From Alteromonas sp. LOR (GTDB lineage Bacteria > Pseudomonadota > Gammaproteobacteria > Enterobacterales > Alteromonadaceae): a stretch of 64,000 nt of DNA. The stretch is from the NCBI RefSeq assembly GCF_000753865.1, contig NZ_JQFW01000014.1:1-64000 (forward strand). Direction: 5' to 3'. Positions 18,703 through 26,954 of this stretch are shown here, piece by piece. Each line of letters opens with the position of its first letter. Position 1 is the first letter of the stretch. A model generated the notes under the pieces. That model did no database searches. It was not told where the DNA came from and saw only the letters and a program-made list of their open reading frames with translations. The position numbers were made by a program, and so were the translations under genes.

Positions 18703-19371
18703 CTAAGCTACTTTTTTTCTCTTGAGTTCCGCTAACTCTTGTTCAATCGACTCATCCGCTTCTAGTGCCTGAAACTCTGCCGATAGTGATGCCGCTTCAC
18801 CTGATTTAGTAAGGTCGTATGCATCAACCTGTGCCTCAAGGTAGTCAATACGCTGTTCGTAGTTTTCAAAACGAGACATGGCATCATCAATTTTGTTCTC
18901 GTGATCGGCCTGCTTCACTTTTAAACGGGTTTCAGCAGAATGCTTGCGCTGAATGAGCACTTTTTGTTTCGCTTTGGCCTCTGCCATTTTGGCATTGAGG
19001 CGAGAAGTATCATGTTGAATTTTTTCGATACTCTCAGCTAAGTGCGCTTCTTGTTCCTGCAACGAGGATAACTTAGCCACGTACTTTTGCTTTTCAACCA
19101 AGGCTGCTTTTGCAAGAGACTCTTTGTCGTTATTCATTGCAAGCTGCGCTTTACCCTGCCAGCTAGCAATTTCTTTATTCGTGTTGTCAATTTGACGCGC
19201 TAATGTTTTTTGTTGCGCGATATATCGAGCCGCGTCAGTACGCACTTCTACCAAGGTTTCTTCCATCTCTTGAATGATGAGACGAATAATTTTTTCAGGA
19301 TCTTCTGCTTTGTCTAGCATTGCATTGATGTTGGCCTGAACAATATCGTTAATTCTTGAAAACATACCCAT
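18703..19371 (-). CDS. pspA: Phage shock protein A
   Basis: A peripheral membrane ESCRT-III-like protein that binds stressed inner membrane and, in E. coli, inhibits the activator PspF. From the ATG at 19371, preceded by GGAG, it has 222 residues, the same as E. coli PspA, and starts MGMFSRINDIVQANINAMLD, which matches closely. The amphipathic N-terminal helix is followed by LVEVRTDAARYIA and a long coiled coil (about 25-185). It is the first gene of a leftward operon behind a sigma-54-type promoter. A divergent pspF gene, present in E. coli, is absent here. Confidence 0.95.
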   Translation of the reverse strand: MGMFSRINDIVQANINAMLDKAEDPEKIIRLIIQEMEETLVEVRTDAARYIAQQKTLARQIDNTNKEIASWQGKAQLAMNNDKESLAKAALVEKQKYVAKLSSLQEQEAHLAESIEKIQHDTSRLNAKMAEAKAKQKVLIQRKHSAETRLKVKQADHENKIDDAMSRFENYEQRIDYLEAQVDAYDLTKSGEAASLSAEFQALEADESIEQELAELKRKKVA

Positions 19372-19541
19372 AATTATCTCTCCATAAAGATGTTGGCGAG
19401 TTACCAGCAATTAACTATCAAGATTGATGCGACGCTGACTTCTCTATTTCATTTTTGAAACTGTGGTTGGACACTGTAATTAACTGGGGAACTGTTCCAC
19501 GTGTAATCACACTCTCCTGACGCTTTACTCATATAGGTATT

Positions 19542-19556
19542 ACAATAGACGTGCCA
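19542..19556 (-). promoter_or_regulatory. Sigma-54 promoter for the psp operon
   Basis: On the minus strand TTTGGCACGTCTATTGTA matches the -24 element (TTGGCACG) fully and the -12 element (TTGC, A/T) with one change, at correct spacing. It lies about 170 bp before the pspA start. E. coli pspA is also sigma-54-dependent, so context supports the match. A run of repeats upstream may bind the activator. Confidence 0.75.
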
Positions 19557-19647
19557 AACCTTTAAAATATTGATAAATATGACTTTTTATAAAAATATGC
19601 ATAAATCGGTGTTGTCCGAGGTAACTAGGAAACGATAATTTAGTATT

Positions 19648-19677
19648 TTTAACCACTCTTATTGTGAATTTAACCAC
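19648..19677 (-). promoter_or_regulatory. Candidate upstream activator sites for psp
   Basis: Two copies of TTTAACCAC (19648-19656 and 19669-19677; GTGGTTAAA on the minus strand) start 21 bp apart, two helical turns, and lie about 92-121 bp upstream of the sigma-54 promoter. This is a suitable position for an enhancer-binding protein such as PspF. The binding protein is inferred. Confidence 0.45.
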
Positions 19678-19770
19678 ATTGTTTTTGAGGCGCATATTCT
19701 TAGTCTCACGGCTTATATCGAGGTGCAGGTGTTAAATATGCACTCGGGCATAAAACGTTCTCGTGCATAC

Positions 19771-19880
19771 TAGGTGTAGGTATGGGTGCTATAGGTGTGA
19801 GTTACTTATTGTTAGGCAGAGGCTGAGGTCTTATTTATTGGTGTGTTAGGTATAGGTGTATTAGGTATTGGTATATTAGC
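19771..19880. repeat. Degenerate TAGGTRT-type simple repeat
   Basis: TAGGTGTAGGTATGGGTG, ATAGGTGTG, TTAGGTATAGGTGTATTAGG and TATTGGTATATTAG recur with short interruptions. The unit is about 6-8 bases, (T)TAGGTRTA. The purine/GT bias is strand-specific. It could be a decayed microsatellite. Confidence 0.6.
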
Positions 19881-19960
19881 TATCGAAGTATCGTATCGGT
19901 GACAGCGAGGACTTGACTGCTGTTTAATGAGCCAGTTTATAAGTGCTATGACGAAAACGA

Positions 19961-19985
19961 AAAAAGCGCCAACGGCGCTTTTTAA
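19961..19985. terminator. Bidirectional terminator
   Basis: AAAAAGCGCC-AAC-GGCGCTTTTT, a symmetric stem with A and T runs, about 60 bp after the stop of the leftward small secreted gene. Confidence 0.85.
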
Positions 19986-20042
19986 AATTCGTGATTTTTC
20001 TGGAGGCTTTGCTGTTAACTATCTAGGTAACTTTGCTGATAT

Positions 20043-20381
20043 CTAGTCAGCATCTTTTCCCTCAATATCTTTTACATCTGCACCTTTTACATCGTTATCT
20101 TTTAAAAAAGCACCGGCATTATCTGAGTCATCGTTAGTTGAGGCGATGTCGGTAACGCTTACACTTCCCATATGTTGGGTGCGAGCGCCGTCTAATTCAA
20201 AATGGTAAGACGTATTAGCCACTGACTGATAAACATCTGCAGATAGCTCGGTTGTCGTCATCGTCACTGCGGTAGTTACCATGTTTTGTAACAACGAATT
20301 GAGCACTGACTCTTGTGCGCTAGCTGCACCGCTTGCCATGCTTGCTGAAAGTAAAGTTGCTGCGATTAGTGAAGTTTTCAT
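20043..20381 (-). CDS. Small secreted protein of unknown function
   Basis: A 112-residue protein with a typical signal peptide ending SGAASAQE. The mature part begins with a Thr/Val/Met-rich region (about 34-55) and ends with an acidic tail rich in Asp and Lys (DVKGADVKDIEGKDAD), which contains short imperfect DVK/DIE repeats. There is no cysteine and no recognised domain. It stands alone between a terminator and dusA. Periplasmic or extracellular location is inferred from the signal peptide. Confidence 0.6.
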   Translation of the reverse strand: MKTSLIAATLLSASMASGAASAQESVLNSLLQNMVTTAVTMTTTELSADVYQSVANTSYHFELDGARTQHMGSVSVTDIASTNDDSDNAGAFLKDNDVKGADVKDIEGKDAD

Positions 20382-20574
20382 AATTTCCCTCGAAAGTCTT
20401 GTCAGTACAACAACACGTTGTCGTTGTGATATAAGACATATAGCGAGAGGTGTGCCAACTTCTTAAAATTAGCTTAAAGCAATGATTTATATACTTAAAA
20501 TAAAAACTAAATATTAAGCTGGCTGAAAAAACATATTGAGCAAATATTAAACTTTAGTCAAAGACACTAACCTG

Positions 20575-21633
20575 TTAGTTTTTTTGACCACTGCTTTGAC
20601 TATCTTTTTGGCTATTGTATTCGTCCAATTCTCGTTGTGCTGCCTCTACGGCACTCAACGCATTCATTAGCAAATGAGGATCAGGAGACTTTCCGGTACC
20701 GTTTTGGCTTAAATAACGACGCCATATACGACCACCAGCTTGCCCCTGAAATAAACCAAGCATATGGCGCGCTACATGCCACGGTTTGAAGTACGCATCT
20801 TCTTTGCGCTCAATGTGGCTCTCAATATATTGCTGCATTTTTAACACGGCTTCGCGTCGTGAAATACTTTTTGCCTGTGCATCACCAAATATTTCAGTGT
20901 CTACGTTAGCCATAATATACGGGTTTGCATACACTTCCCTGCCAATCATCACACCATCTACACTTTCCAACTGTGTTTTGGTATCGGCTAAGGTTTTTAC
21001 ACCGCCATTAATGCTGATTGATAATTCAGGGTGGGTTTCTTTTATGCGATGGACTCGCGGATAATTTAACGGCGGAATTTCACGATTTTCTTTAGGGCTT
21101 AACCCCTGAAGCCATGCTTTTCTTGCATGTACAATAAAAGTATCGCAACCAGCCCCAGCCACAATATCGATAAAGCGAGCAAAATCTTCGTCCTCATCCA
21201 TATCATCAATACCAATACGACACTTCACCGTTACCGGAATATCGATCTCGGCCTGCATGGCCTTTACACAATCGGCCACCACATCAGGCTGCGCCATCAA
21301 ACACGCACCAAAACTGCCGTTTTTTACTCTGTCGCTTGGGCACCCTACATTAATATTCACTTCGTCGTACCCGCGTTCTTGAGCCAACACCGCGCATCGT
21401 GCCATGTCAGTTGGATCGCTCCCTCCGAGCTGCAGCGCTAGAGGATGCTCCTCGGTATTAAAACCAAGGTAGTCTCCCTTTCCAAAGATAATAGCCCCCG
21501 TCGTTACCATTTCGGTATACAGAAGAGTGTGCTTTGAGAACAATCGTAAGAAATAGCGACAGTGTCTGTCTGTCCAATCCAGCATTGGTGCGACTGAGAA
21601 ACGGCGGTCGAGAGTTTGAACGGTGGTATTCAA
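20575..21633 (-). CDS. dusA: tRNA-dihydrouridine(20/20a) synthase DusA
   Basis: An FMN enzyme that reduces uridine 20/20a in the tRNA D-loop. It has 352 residues with a TIM barrel. The start FSVAPMLDWTDRHCRYFLRL and LLYTEMVTTGAI are near-identical to E. coli DusA. The catalytic Cys lies in NVGCPSDRV (about residue 99). KCRIGIDD, FIVHARKAW, INGGV and VMIGREVYANPYI are the FMN/phosphate and tRNA contacts. A short Ser/Gln-rich tail follows. The 5' end of dusA is a known integration site for islands and prophages, and the adjacent sequence here carries integrase remains. Confidence 0.96.
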   Translation of the reverse strand: MNTTVQTLDRRFSVAPMLDWTDRHCRYFLRLFSKHTLLYTEMVTTGAIIFGKGDYLGFNTEEHPLALQLGGSDPTDMARCAVLAQERGYDEVNINVGCPSDRVKNGSFGACLMAQPDVVADCVKAMQAEIDIPVTVKCRIGIDDMDEDEDFARFIDIVAGAGCDTFIVHARKAWLQGLSPKENREIPPLNYPRVHRIKETHPELSISINGGVKTLADTKTQLESVDGVMIGREVYANPYIMANVDTEIFGDAQAKSISRREAVLKMQQYIESHIERKEDAYFKPWHVARHMLGLFQGQAGGRIWRRYLSQNGTGKSPDPHLLMNALSAVEAAQRELDEYNSQKDSQSSGQKN

Positions 21634-21728
21634 TTTAAGCCTTTGTTTTATATTGATAATATCTAATTTCTTGAGTAAAGACCAAGTGCGGTATTTATCC
21701 CTTTAATTCCTTATTTTCACTCTTTCGG

Positions 21729-21760
21729 GGGAACTGAAAAGCTTCTTCGGGGGAACTGCT
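21729..21760 (+). repeat. Two copies of TTCGGGGGAACTG
   Basis: The 13-base motif occurs twice in the dusA-integrase gap, with the short sequence AAAAGCTTC between copies. It may be a recombinase arm or accessory site, or simply a local duplication. Confidence 0.55.
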
Positions 21761-21780
21761 TTTTATTAAGGAATAATTTG

Positions 21781-21954
21781 ATGGCGCATTATAGCATTTC
21801 AAAGAGAGTTAGGAAAAATCAAACTGTTTACTGTGCGAGGGTTAGAAATAAAGAGTCTGGAATAGTGACTTTTTCAAAATCGAAAACATTTCAAAATAAG
21901 GCCGCTGCAATGAAGTGGAAAAGTACATCGAAGTATTCTGCGACTCTGTTATGA
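21781..21954 (+). pseudogene. Integrase N-terminal remnant
   Basis: An ATG after TAAGGAA opens a 57-codon frame beginning MAHYSISKRVRKNQTVYCAR, with GIVTFSKSKTFQNKAAAMKW further on. This resembles the N-terminal arm-binding domain of tyrosine recombinases of the kind that enter dusA. It stops at a TGA with no catalytic domain. The following DNA to about 22060 reads in short pieces in other frames without a clear continuation, so the gene was truncated or decayed. Divergent placement next to the dusA 5' end fits such integrases. The family call rests on the N-terminus only. Confidence 0.6.
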
Positions 21955-22060
21955 AGCAAGTTAAGGCTGCCTACATGTTCGAGCAAAGAGTGCGAAAGCT
22001 CGTACTGAACTCTATAACGGCTCCCTTTCTCCCATAAAAATGTTGGACATGGATGTCTGA

Positions 22061-22181
22061 TTGTTCATTAAAAGTCAACGTTCACTGTTAGTGAACACTT
22101 AAAAATAATGAACAACAATTGCAATGCTGTTCATTATTTCGTATCGTTCAATAATAGTGAACATAAAAAATAAGTGAACAA
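22061..22181. promoter_or_regulatory. Operator array upstream of abiEi
   Basis: Three inverted repeats share the GTTCA/TGAAC half-site: GTTCACTGTTAGTGAAC (22080-22096), AATGAACA-N13-TGTTCATT (22107-22135) and GTTCAATAATAGTGAAC (22146-22162). Single half-sites lie at 22063-22067 and 22174-22179, the latter just before the start codon. The first and third start 66 bp apart. AbiEi antitoxins are known to repress their own promoters by binding inverted repeats, so this is a likely autoregulatory region. Confidence 0.7.
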
Positions 22182-23213
22182 ATGGATAACTTACTAGCCG
22201 AAGCTGCGAAACTGTTAGCCGCGAATATCAAGCTAAATGTCACTTATACGCATCACAATACACAAGATGCTCAGGTAACGGACGGACAGCTGACGATCAT
22301 TCACGGAAACCAGAGGCATACTTGGTGTGTGGAAGAAAAAGAGAGACTTACTCGCCACAGACTGCAAAAACTTCAACTAGCAGAAACAGTTTTTAGCGAC
22401 AAAAAAACGCTTATTGTCACAACCTATATCAATGAAAATATTGCCGAGCTTTGTCGGGAGTTACAAATCGATTATCTCGATATGGCGGGCAATGCGCACC
22501 TCAACATACCTCCTTTTTATATTGATATCAGAGGCAAGAAGCCACCTCAAGAGCATCAAATACAACACGCGCGAAAGCTAACTGGAAAGGCGTTTCAACC
22601 TAAAGGCATGAAACTGATCATGATGTTGTTATTAAAGCCTGAACTTGTTAATCAGCCAATGCGGGTACTTGCGGAGCAAGCTGAAATTGCTTTAGGTACG
22701 GTAAAACAAGTTTTAGATGACCTTAAGCAACTCACATTTATTCTCGACAAAGGGAAAAAGGGGGCCGTCCTCAACGAAAAAGATCTGCTTCTAACGAAAT
22801 GGCTAGATGCTTATCCACACAACATGGAAGCAAAACTGGAGCAAAGGCTATATGTTCCTCAGGATATTGAGCAGCTTCGTAACGCACCGCTAAATAAGTA
22901 CGGAGCAATCTGGGGCGGAGAAGTCGCCGCCGATGCCTACACACATTACCTTACCCCCAAAACATACCAGATATATGCTGATGCTGAAGCACATAAAGTC
23001 CTATTAAAAACTTTCAGGCTACGCCGACTACGTGCTGAAGAGACAGGCGTTAATATACTAAAAATTGTAGAGCCGCCTGTAGTGCTTGAAAAAATTAAAG
23101 GCGCATTGCCTAGCTGTGTCGCTCCACTATTAGTATATGCGGAACTAATTAACAGCGATGATCCTCGCAATCTTGAAACCGCAAAAAGGATTTACCGTGA
23201 CTATCTCGCTTGA
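22182..23213 (+). CDS. AbiEi-family antitoxin of a type IV toxin-antitoxin system
   Basis: A 343-residue cytoplasmic protein. The middle has a winged-helix region (about 147-200: KLIMMLLLKPELVNQPMRVLAEQAEIALGTVKQVLDDL), and the C-terminal half contains the AbiEi-like WGGEVAADAYTHYLTPKTYQIYAD and SDDPRNLETAKRIYRDYL blocks. AbiEi proteins antagonise AbiEii without direct binding and repress the operon. It is followed by the AbiEii gene with a 17-bp overlap and preceded by an array of inverted repeats. No other defence gene is adjacent. Family assignment is from motif memory; pairing with AbiEii strengthens it. Confidence 0.85.
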   Translation: MDNLLAEAAKLLAANIKLNVTYTHHNTQDAQVTDGQLTIIHGNQRHTWCVEEKERLTRHRLQKLQLAETVFSDKKTLIVTTYINENIAELCRELQIDYLDMAGNAHLNIPPFYIDIRGKKPPQEHQIQHARKLTGKAFQPKGMKLIMMLLLKPELVNQPMRVLAEQAEIALGTVKQVLDDLKQLTFILDKGKKGAVLNEKDLLLTKWLDAYPHNMEAKLEQRLYVPQDIEQLRNAPLNKYGAIWGGEVAADAYTHYLTPKTYQIYADAEAHKVLLKTFRLRRLRAEETGVNILKIVEPPVVLEKIKGALPSCVAPLLVYAELINSDDPRNLETAKRIYRDYLA

Positions 23214-24051
23214 TGTATCAGAAAAGCTGCCCAAAGGCCTTGTCGAGGCATATAGCCAAATCCATGGTATTGCCGCAGAGCTAAGCGTCCCGTTGCTAAT
23301 TGTAGGGGCTACTGCACGGGATATTATCTTGGTTCACGGCTATAACGCCGCAATTGAGCGCGGTACGAAAGATGTGGACTTTGGTATCGAGGTGCAGGAT
23401 TGGGGGCATTATGAAATGTTACGAACTGCACTGATAGAAGCAGGATTTACACCGCATTCGAAGAAGGCACATCAACTAGATACGACTGACAGTGACGGCT
23501 TGCCTTGGGAAATCGATCTGATTCCGTTTGGTGGGGTCAGTGATGATAACGGCCAGATCGCTTGGCCGCCCACACAGGATTTTGTCATGAGCGTGCTAGG
23601 GTTCTATGAAGTTTATCAAAACGCTTGGGAAGTTACCCTCATAAAAAGCCCCAAAATTAGCGTAAAAGTAGCATCTCCCTCTGGAATATTGTTACTGAAA
23701 CTTATCGCCTGGACTGAACGAGGTCGTGAGTATCAGGGAAAAGACGCTATTGATATCTATTATGTAATAAAACACTACAGCAAAATTCCTGCAGTTGTAG
23801 ATGCGCTTTACGAACGAGATTATATGGATGTCCAGGATTACGACATTATGAGAGCCACCGCAATGATGCTAGCGGACGAAATCGCGGCTATCGCAAAGGA
23901 AAAAACATTGACCTACATAAAGCAGGCTTTGCTAGACAAGGATAGTGTCTTAGAGCGTCTTAAGGTTGATATAACGAAGCATACTGTCGCAGGTTATGAA
24001 GAAGTCGACATACTCATAGAGATTATGAAAGGTAGGCTAGATGGAGGATAA
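23197..24051 (+). CDS. AbiEii-family nucleotidyltransferase toxin
   Basis: From the GTG at 23197, preceded by AAGGA, it has 284 residues; the frame is open to an ATG at 23158 but that lacks a ribosome site. The nucleotidyltransferase signature is present: VGATARDI (about 36-43), then RGTKDVDFGI with catalytic Asp 59 and Asp 61, and LPWEIDLIPFG carrying a third acidic residue. Related toxins (MenT, AbiEii) add nucleotides to tRNA acceptor ends or bind GTP and arrest growth; which of these applies here cannot be told. The 17-bp overlap with abiEi points to coupled translation. The pair is the only cargo of the dusA-linked insertion. Confidence 0.88.
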   Translation: MTISLDVSEKLPKGLVEAYSQIHGIAAELSVPLLIVGATARDIILVHGYNAAIERGTKDVDFGIEVQDWGHYEMLRTALIEAGFTPHSKKAHQLDTTDSDGLPWEIDLIPFGGVSDDNGQIAWPPTQDFVMSVLGFYEVYQNAWEVTLIKSPKISVKVASPSGILLLKLIAWTERGREYQGKDAIDIYYVIKHYSKIPAVVDALYERDYMDVQDYDIMRATAMMLADEIAAIAKEKTLTYIKQALLDKDSVLERLKVDITKHTVAGYEEVDILIEIMKGRLDGG

Positions 24052-24141
24052 AACCATCGGTTGTTTCTGGATATAGACGTCGGTTTAATTATCCTGAGAA
24101 ACACCATGAGAATACAACAAATTAACGATAGTTAGGATCGG

Positions 24142-24182
24142 TGAAAAAATAAGAAGACGCCGGAGAAAAGCCGACGCCTTTT
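24142..24182 (-). terminator. Terminator after fghA
   Basis: On the minus strand AAGGCGUCGG pairs with CCGGCGUCUU across a short loop, using two G-U pairs, and is followed by UUCUUAUUUUUU. On the plus strand the same bases give A-C mismatches, so it works only leftwards. Confidence 0.7.
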
Positions 24183-24190
24183 AAGTAGCT

Positions 24191-25033
24191 TTAGATTAAA
24201 CCTAAGTGACCCGCGTGAAACTCAAGGTGATCTTCAATGAAAGACGCAATAAAGAAATAACTGTGGTCGTACCCTTCATGCATATTGAGCGTAAGCTGTG
24301 TGTCAGATTGCTGAGCACCGTGCACTAAGGCTTGGGGTTTAAGCTGCTCCTGCATGAACTCATCGCTTGTCCCTTGCTCTACTAGCAATGGAATACTGTG
24401 GGTCTTACTTGCTAGCAACAAGGCTGAGTCGTATGCTTTCCACTGCTCGGTATCCTCACCAAGGTAATGGCTAAACGCTTTTTTACCCCATTCGCACTCA
24501 GTAGGATTTGCCACAGGACTAAATGCTGACACTGAAACAAACCGATTGGGGTTTCGCATACCGATAACGAGGGCACCATGTCCGCCCATTGAATGACCGC
24601 TAAGTGCACGCTCCTTCGTTACCGGAAAATTGCTCTCAACCAACGCTGGAAGCTCATCGGTAATGTAAGAATACATGTTGTAGTGTTTATCCCACGGGGC
24701 TTGTGTAGCGTCGAGATAAAAGCCAGCTCCTAGTCCAAAATCATAGGAACCATTTTCATCGTCGGGAACGCCTTCTCCACGGGGAGAAGTATCTGGTGCG
24801 ACAATCGCCATACCAAGTTCACTCGCCAACTTCATAGCGCCAGCTTTTTGCATAAAATTCTGATCAGTACACGTTAGCCCCGATAGCCAATACAGCACTG
24901 GTACTGGTTTTTCTTTACTGGCGAATGGCGGTAAAAATATGGCGAACGTCATTTCGCAATTCGTAGACTTTGACGGATGACTATAACGAAGGTGGGTGCC
25001 TCCAAATGCTCTGTTTTCGCTGATAAGCTTCAT
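24191..25033 (-). CDS. fghA: S-formylglutathione hydrolase
   Basis: Hydrolyses S-formylglutathione to formate and glutathione in formaldehyde detoxification. From the ATG at 25033, preceded by AAAGGAG, it has 280 residues, near the E. coli FrmB length. It is an alpha/beta hydrolase with the oxyanion region YWLSGLTCTDQNFMQKAGA (about 49-66), nucleophile Ser148 in SGHSMGGHGAL, the Asp in LLVEQGTSDEF and the His in NMHEGYDHSYFF. The usual partner, a glutathione-dependent formaldehyde dehydrogenase, is not adjacent. Confidence 0.93.
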   Translation of the reverse strand: MKLISENRAFGGTHLRYSHPSKSTNCEMTFAIFLPPFASKEKPVPVLYWLSGLTCTDQNFMQKAGAMKLASELGMAIVAPDTSPRGEGVPDDENGSYDFGLGAGFYLDATQAPWDKHYNMYSYITDELPALVESNFPVTKERALSGHSMGGHGALVIGMRNPNRFVSVSAFSPVANPTECEWGKKAFSHYLGEDTEQWKAYDSALLLASKTHSIPLLVEQGTSDEFMQEQLKPQALVHGAQQSDTQLTLNMHEGYDHSYFFIASFIEDHLEFHAGHLGLI

Positions 25034-25146
25034 TACCGCTCCTTTATTCATGATTTTTGTACCTTTATTGACGAATCAGTAAAGGCTCTATCGGATTTTA
25101 GATCAAGTTCGTTTACACTAAGCGCCTAAATTTTGAGGTAAGTACA

Positions 25147-26061
25147 ATGGTTAAAGCACTATTGCATCATATTGTCGGCACGATTTCTGTTATTTTCTAT
25201 TTTGTTAACACGGTAATTTGGGCTACCCCTATTATCGTATTATCGGTATTTAAACTTATCCCAGTGTCGCAGTGGCGACGCTTTATCTCGTATCTTCTCG
25301 ATACCTGTGCAACAGCGTGGATTGGCGTCAATAACATTAACCAGCGTATAAGCAGCGGCACTACCTTTCACGTAAAAGGTTTAGAACAACTGACTCGTAA
25401 CGACTGGTATTTAGTGACTGCGAATCACCAGTCGTGGGTAGATATTCTTGTTCTTCAACGGGTTTTCAACCGCAAAATTCCATTTTTAAAGTTTTTCCTC
25501 AAAAAAGAACTTATTTATGTGCCTATTTTAGGCTTGGCATGGTGGGCCCTCGATTTTCCATTTATGCGCAGATATTCAAAGTCATTTTTGGCTAAGCACC
25601 CTCACTTAAAAGGTAAGGACATGGAAACTACTCGCAAAGCGTGCGAAAAATTTCGCTCTAAGCCTGTGAGTATTATGAATTTCGTAGAAGGTACTCGTTT
25701 CACGCAATCAAAACACGACAGACAGGCGTCGCCCTTTGCGCATTTATTAAAACCAAAGGCTGGCGGTATTGCATTTGTGCTTTCGGCAATGGGAGAGCAA
25801 CTGCACAAACTCATTGATGTCACTATCGACTACCCTGGTGGCGTGCCCACATTTTGGGATTTCGTGAGCGGTAGAGTGCGCGATATTCGTGTGAATATAA
25901 GCGTGATGCCTATTCAAGAAATTATGGACAGTGGCATATTCCAAGACACTTACTTCGATGACCCTCAGGTTCGTGTCCGTTTTCAAGCGTGGCTTAATGA
26001 ACGCTGGCAAGCAAAAGACAACCTATTAGAAGAATTAAACGCAACGCAGAAGCCTTTATGA
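25147..26061 (+). CDS. YihG-like acyltransferase (first of tandem pair)
   Basis: A 304-residue 1-acylglycerol-3-phosphate acyltransferase-type protein. A hydrophobic N-terminal region (about 5-40) anchors it in the inner membrane. The catalytic NHQSWVDI (H-X4-D, about residue 94) is followed by FLKKELIYVPILGLAWWALDFPFMRRYS and the substrate-binding FVEGTRFT. These strings match E. coli YihG, which sets the type of acyl chain added to phospholipids. RBS GAGGTAA precedes the ATG. The stop overlaps the next ATG (ATGA), so the pair is coupled. Confidence 0.88.
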   Translation: MVKALLHHIVGTISVIFYFVNTVIWATPIIVLSVFKLIPVSQWRRFISYLLDTCATAWIGVNNINQRISSGTTFHVKGLEQLTRNDWYLVTANHQSWVDILVLQRVFNRKIPFLKFFLKKELIYVPILGLAWWALDFPFMRRYSKSFLAKHPHLKGKDMETTRKACEKFRSKPVSIMNFVEGTRFTQSKHDRQASPFAHLLKPKAGGIAFVLSAMGEQLHKLIDVTIDYPGGVPTFWDFVSGRVRDIRVNISVMPIQEIMDSGIFQDTYFDDPQVRVRFQAWLNERWQAKDNLLEELNATQKPL

Positions 26062-26951
26062 TCCGTAACATTCTCGCTCCCATTACCTTTGTAGTTCATA
26101 TCACCCTGCAATTACTCAATTTAGCCTTTTGGGGTGGTCTTATCATCACATTAGGGCTAGTAAAACTACTACTCCCTAATGGCAAGGTTAAAACGCTATG
26201 GAATAGTGTGATGCATGGCCTTATGTTTAGTTTTGGTCGTCTTAGCGTTTTACTTATTCGCCTTTTTAACAACATCGACATTGAATATGCGGTGCATGGC
26301 GAACTTGCTAAAGACAGGTGGTATTTAATCATTGCTAATCATCTAAGCTACCTCGATATAATTTTGCTTATTGAATTTGCCACCAAGCGTATTCCAGCAC
26401 CCAAGTTCTTTTTGAAAAAAGAACTAATATGGCTACCCTTTGTGGGTTTAGGGGCATGGGCGTTAGATATGCCTTTTATGCGCCGATATACTCGCGCGTA
26501 CATTGAGAAGAACCCGCACAAGAAAGGTAAAGATTTAGAAACAACGAAAGCGTACTGTGAAAAATTTAGAACCGTACCCACTACGGTAATTAACTTTGTT
26601 GAAGGCACTCGGTTTACCCCGCAGAAGCACGCGTTAAAGAAAAGCCCCTATACACATTTATTGCCGGCAAAAGCGGGAGGCGTTTCTTTTACTTTAGCCG
26701 CCATGGGTGAATTATTTACTAACGTTTTAGATATTTCATTGCTATACCCACACAATAAAAAGCATCCGATGATGGCCATGCTCTGCGGCACTATGACGAA
26801 AATTGTCATTGACGTCAACGTAGTGTCGGTTCCAGAATTGCAGCAGCACTCAACGCGCAATGAATCAGAATTCCGTCTTTATTTCCAAGATTGGTTGAAC
26901 GACCTGTGGAAAAATAAAGATTCACGCATCAAAAACCTTTTGGAGTCTTGA
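26058..26951 (+). CDS. YihG-like acyltransferase (second of tandem pair)
   Basis: A 297-residue paralogue of the preceding protein with the same layout: N-terminal hydrophobic region, NHLSYLDI catalytic motif (H-X4-D), FFLKKELIWLPFVGLGAWALDMPFMRRYT and FVEGTRFTPQK. The two proteins are clearly related but not recent copies. Two paralogues may differ in acyl chain or acceptor preference, which is inference. The gene overlaps the first by 4 bp and is followed by the mechanosensitive channel gene 3 bp later, so all three form one operon concerned with the membrane. Confidence 0.88.
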   Translation: MIRNILAPITFVVHITLQLLNLAFWGGLIITLGLVKLLLPNGKVKTLWNSVMHGLMFSFGRLSVLLIRLFNNIDIEYAVHGELAKDRWYLIIANHLSYLDIILLIEFATKRIPAPKFFLKKELIWLPFVGLGAWALDMPFMRRYTRAYIEKNPHKKGKDLETTKAYCEKFRTVPTTVINFVEGTRFTPQKHALKKSPYTHLLPAKAGGVSFTLAAMGELFTNVLDISLLYPHNKKHPMMAMLCGTMTKIVIDVNVVSVPELQQHSTRNESEFRLYFQDWLNDLWKNKDSRIKNLLES

Positions 26952-26954
26952 TTG

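Larger units (their letters stand above)
19372..20042. other. Gene-poor region
   Basis: About 670 bp without a convincing gene. It holds the psp leader, sigma-54 promoter and upstream repeats (19372-19680), a degenerate TAGGT-rich repeat (19771-19880), a terminator (19961-19985), and otherwise AT-rich DNA. Confidence 0.6.

Noticed and set aside
24052-24141. Possible right attachment site of the dusA island
   Set aside because: Only CTGAGAAAC is shared with the dusA 5' end, too short to be convincing.
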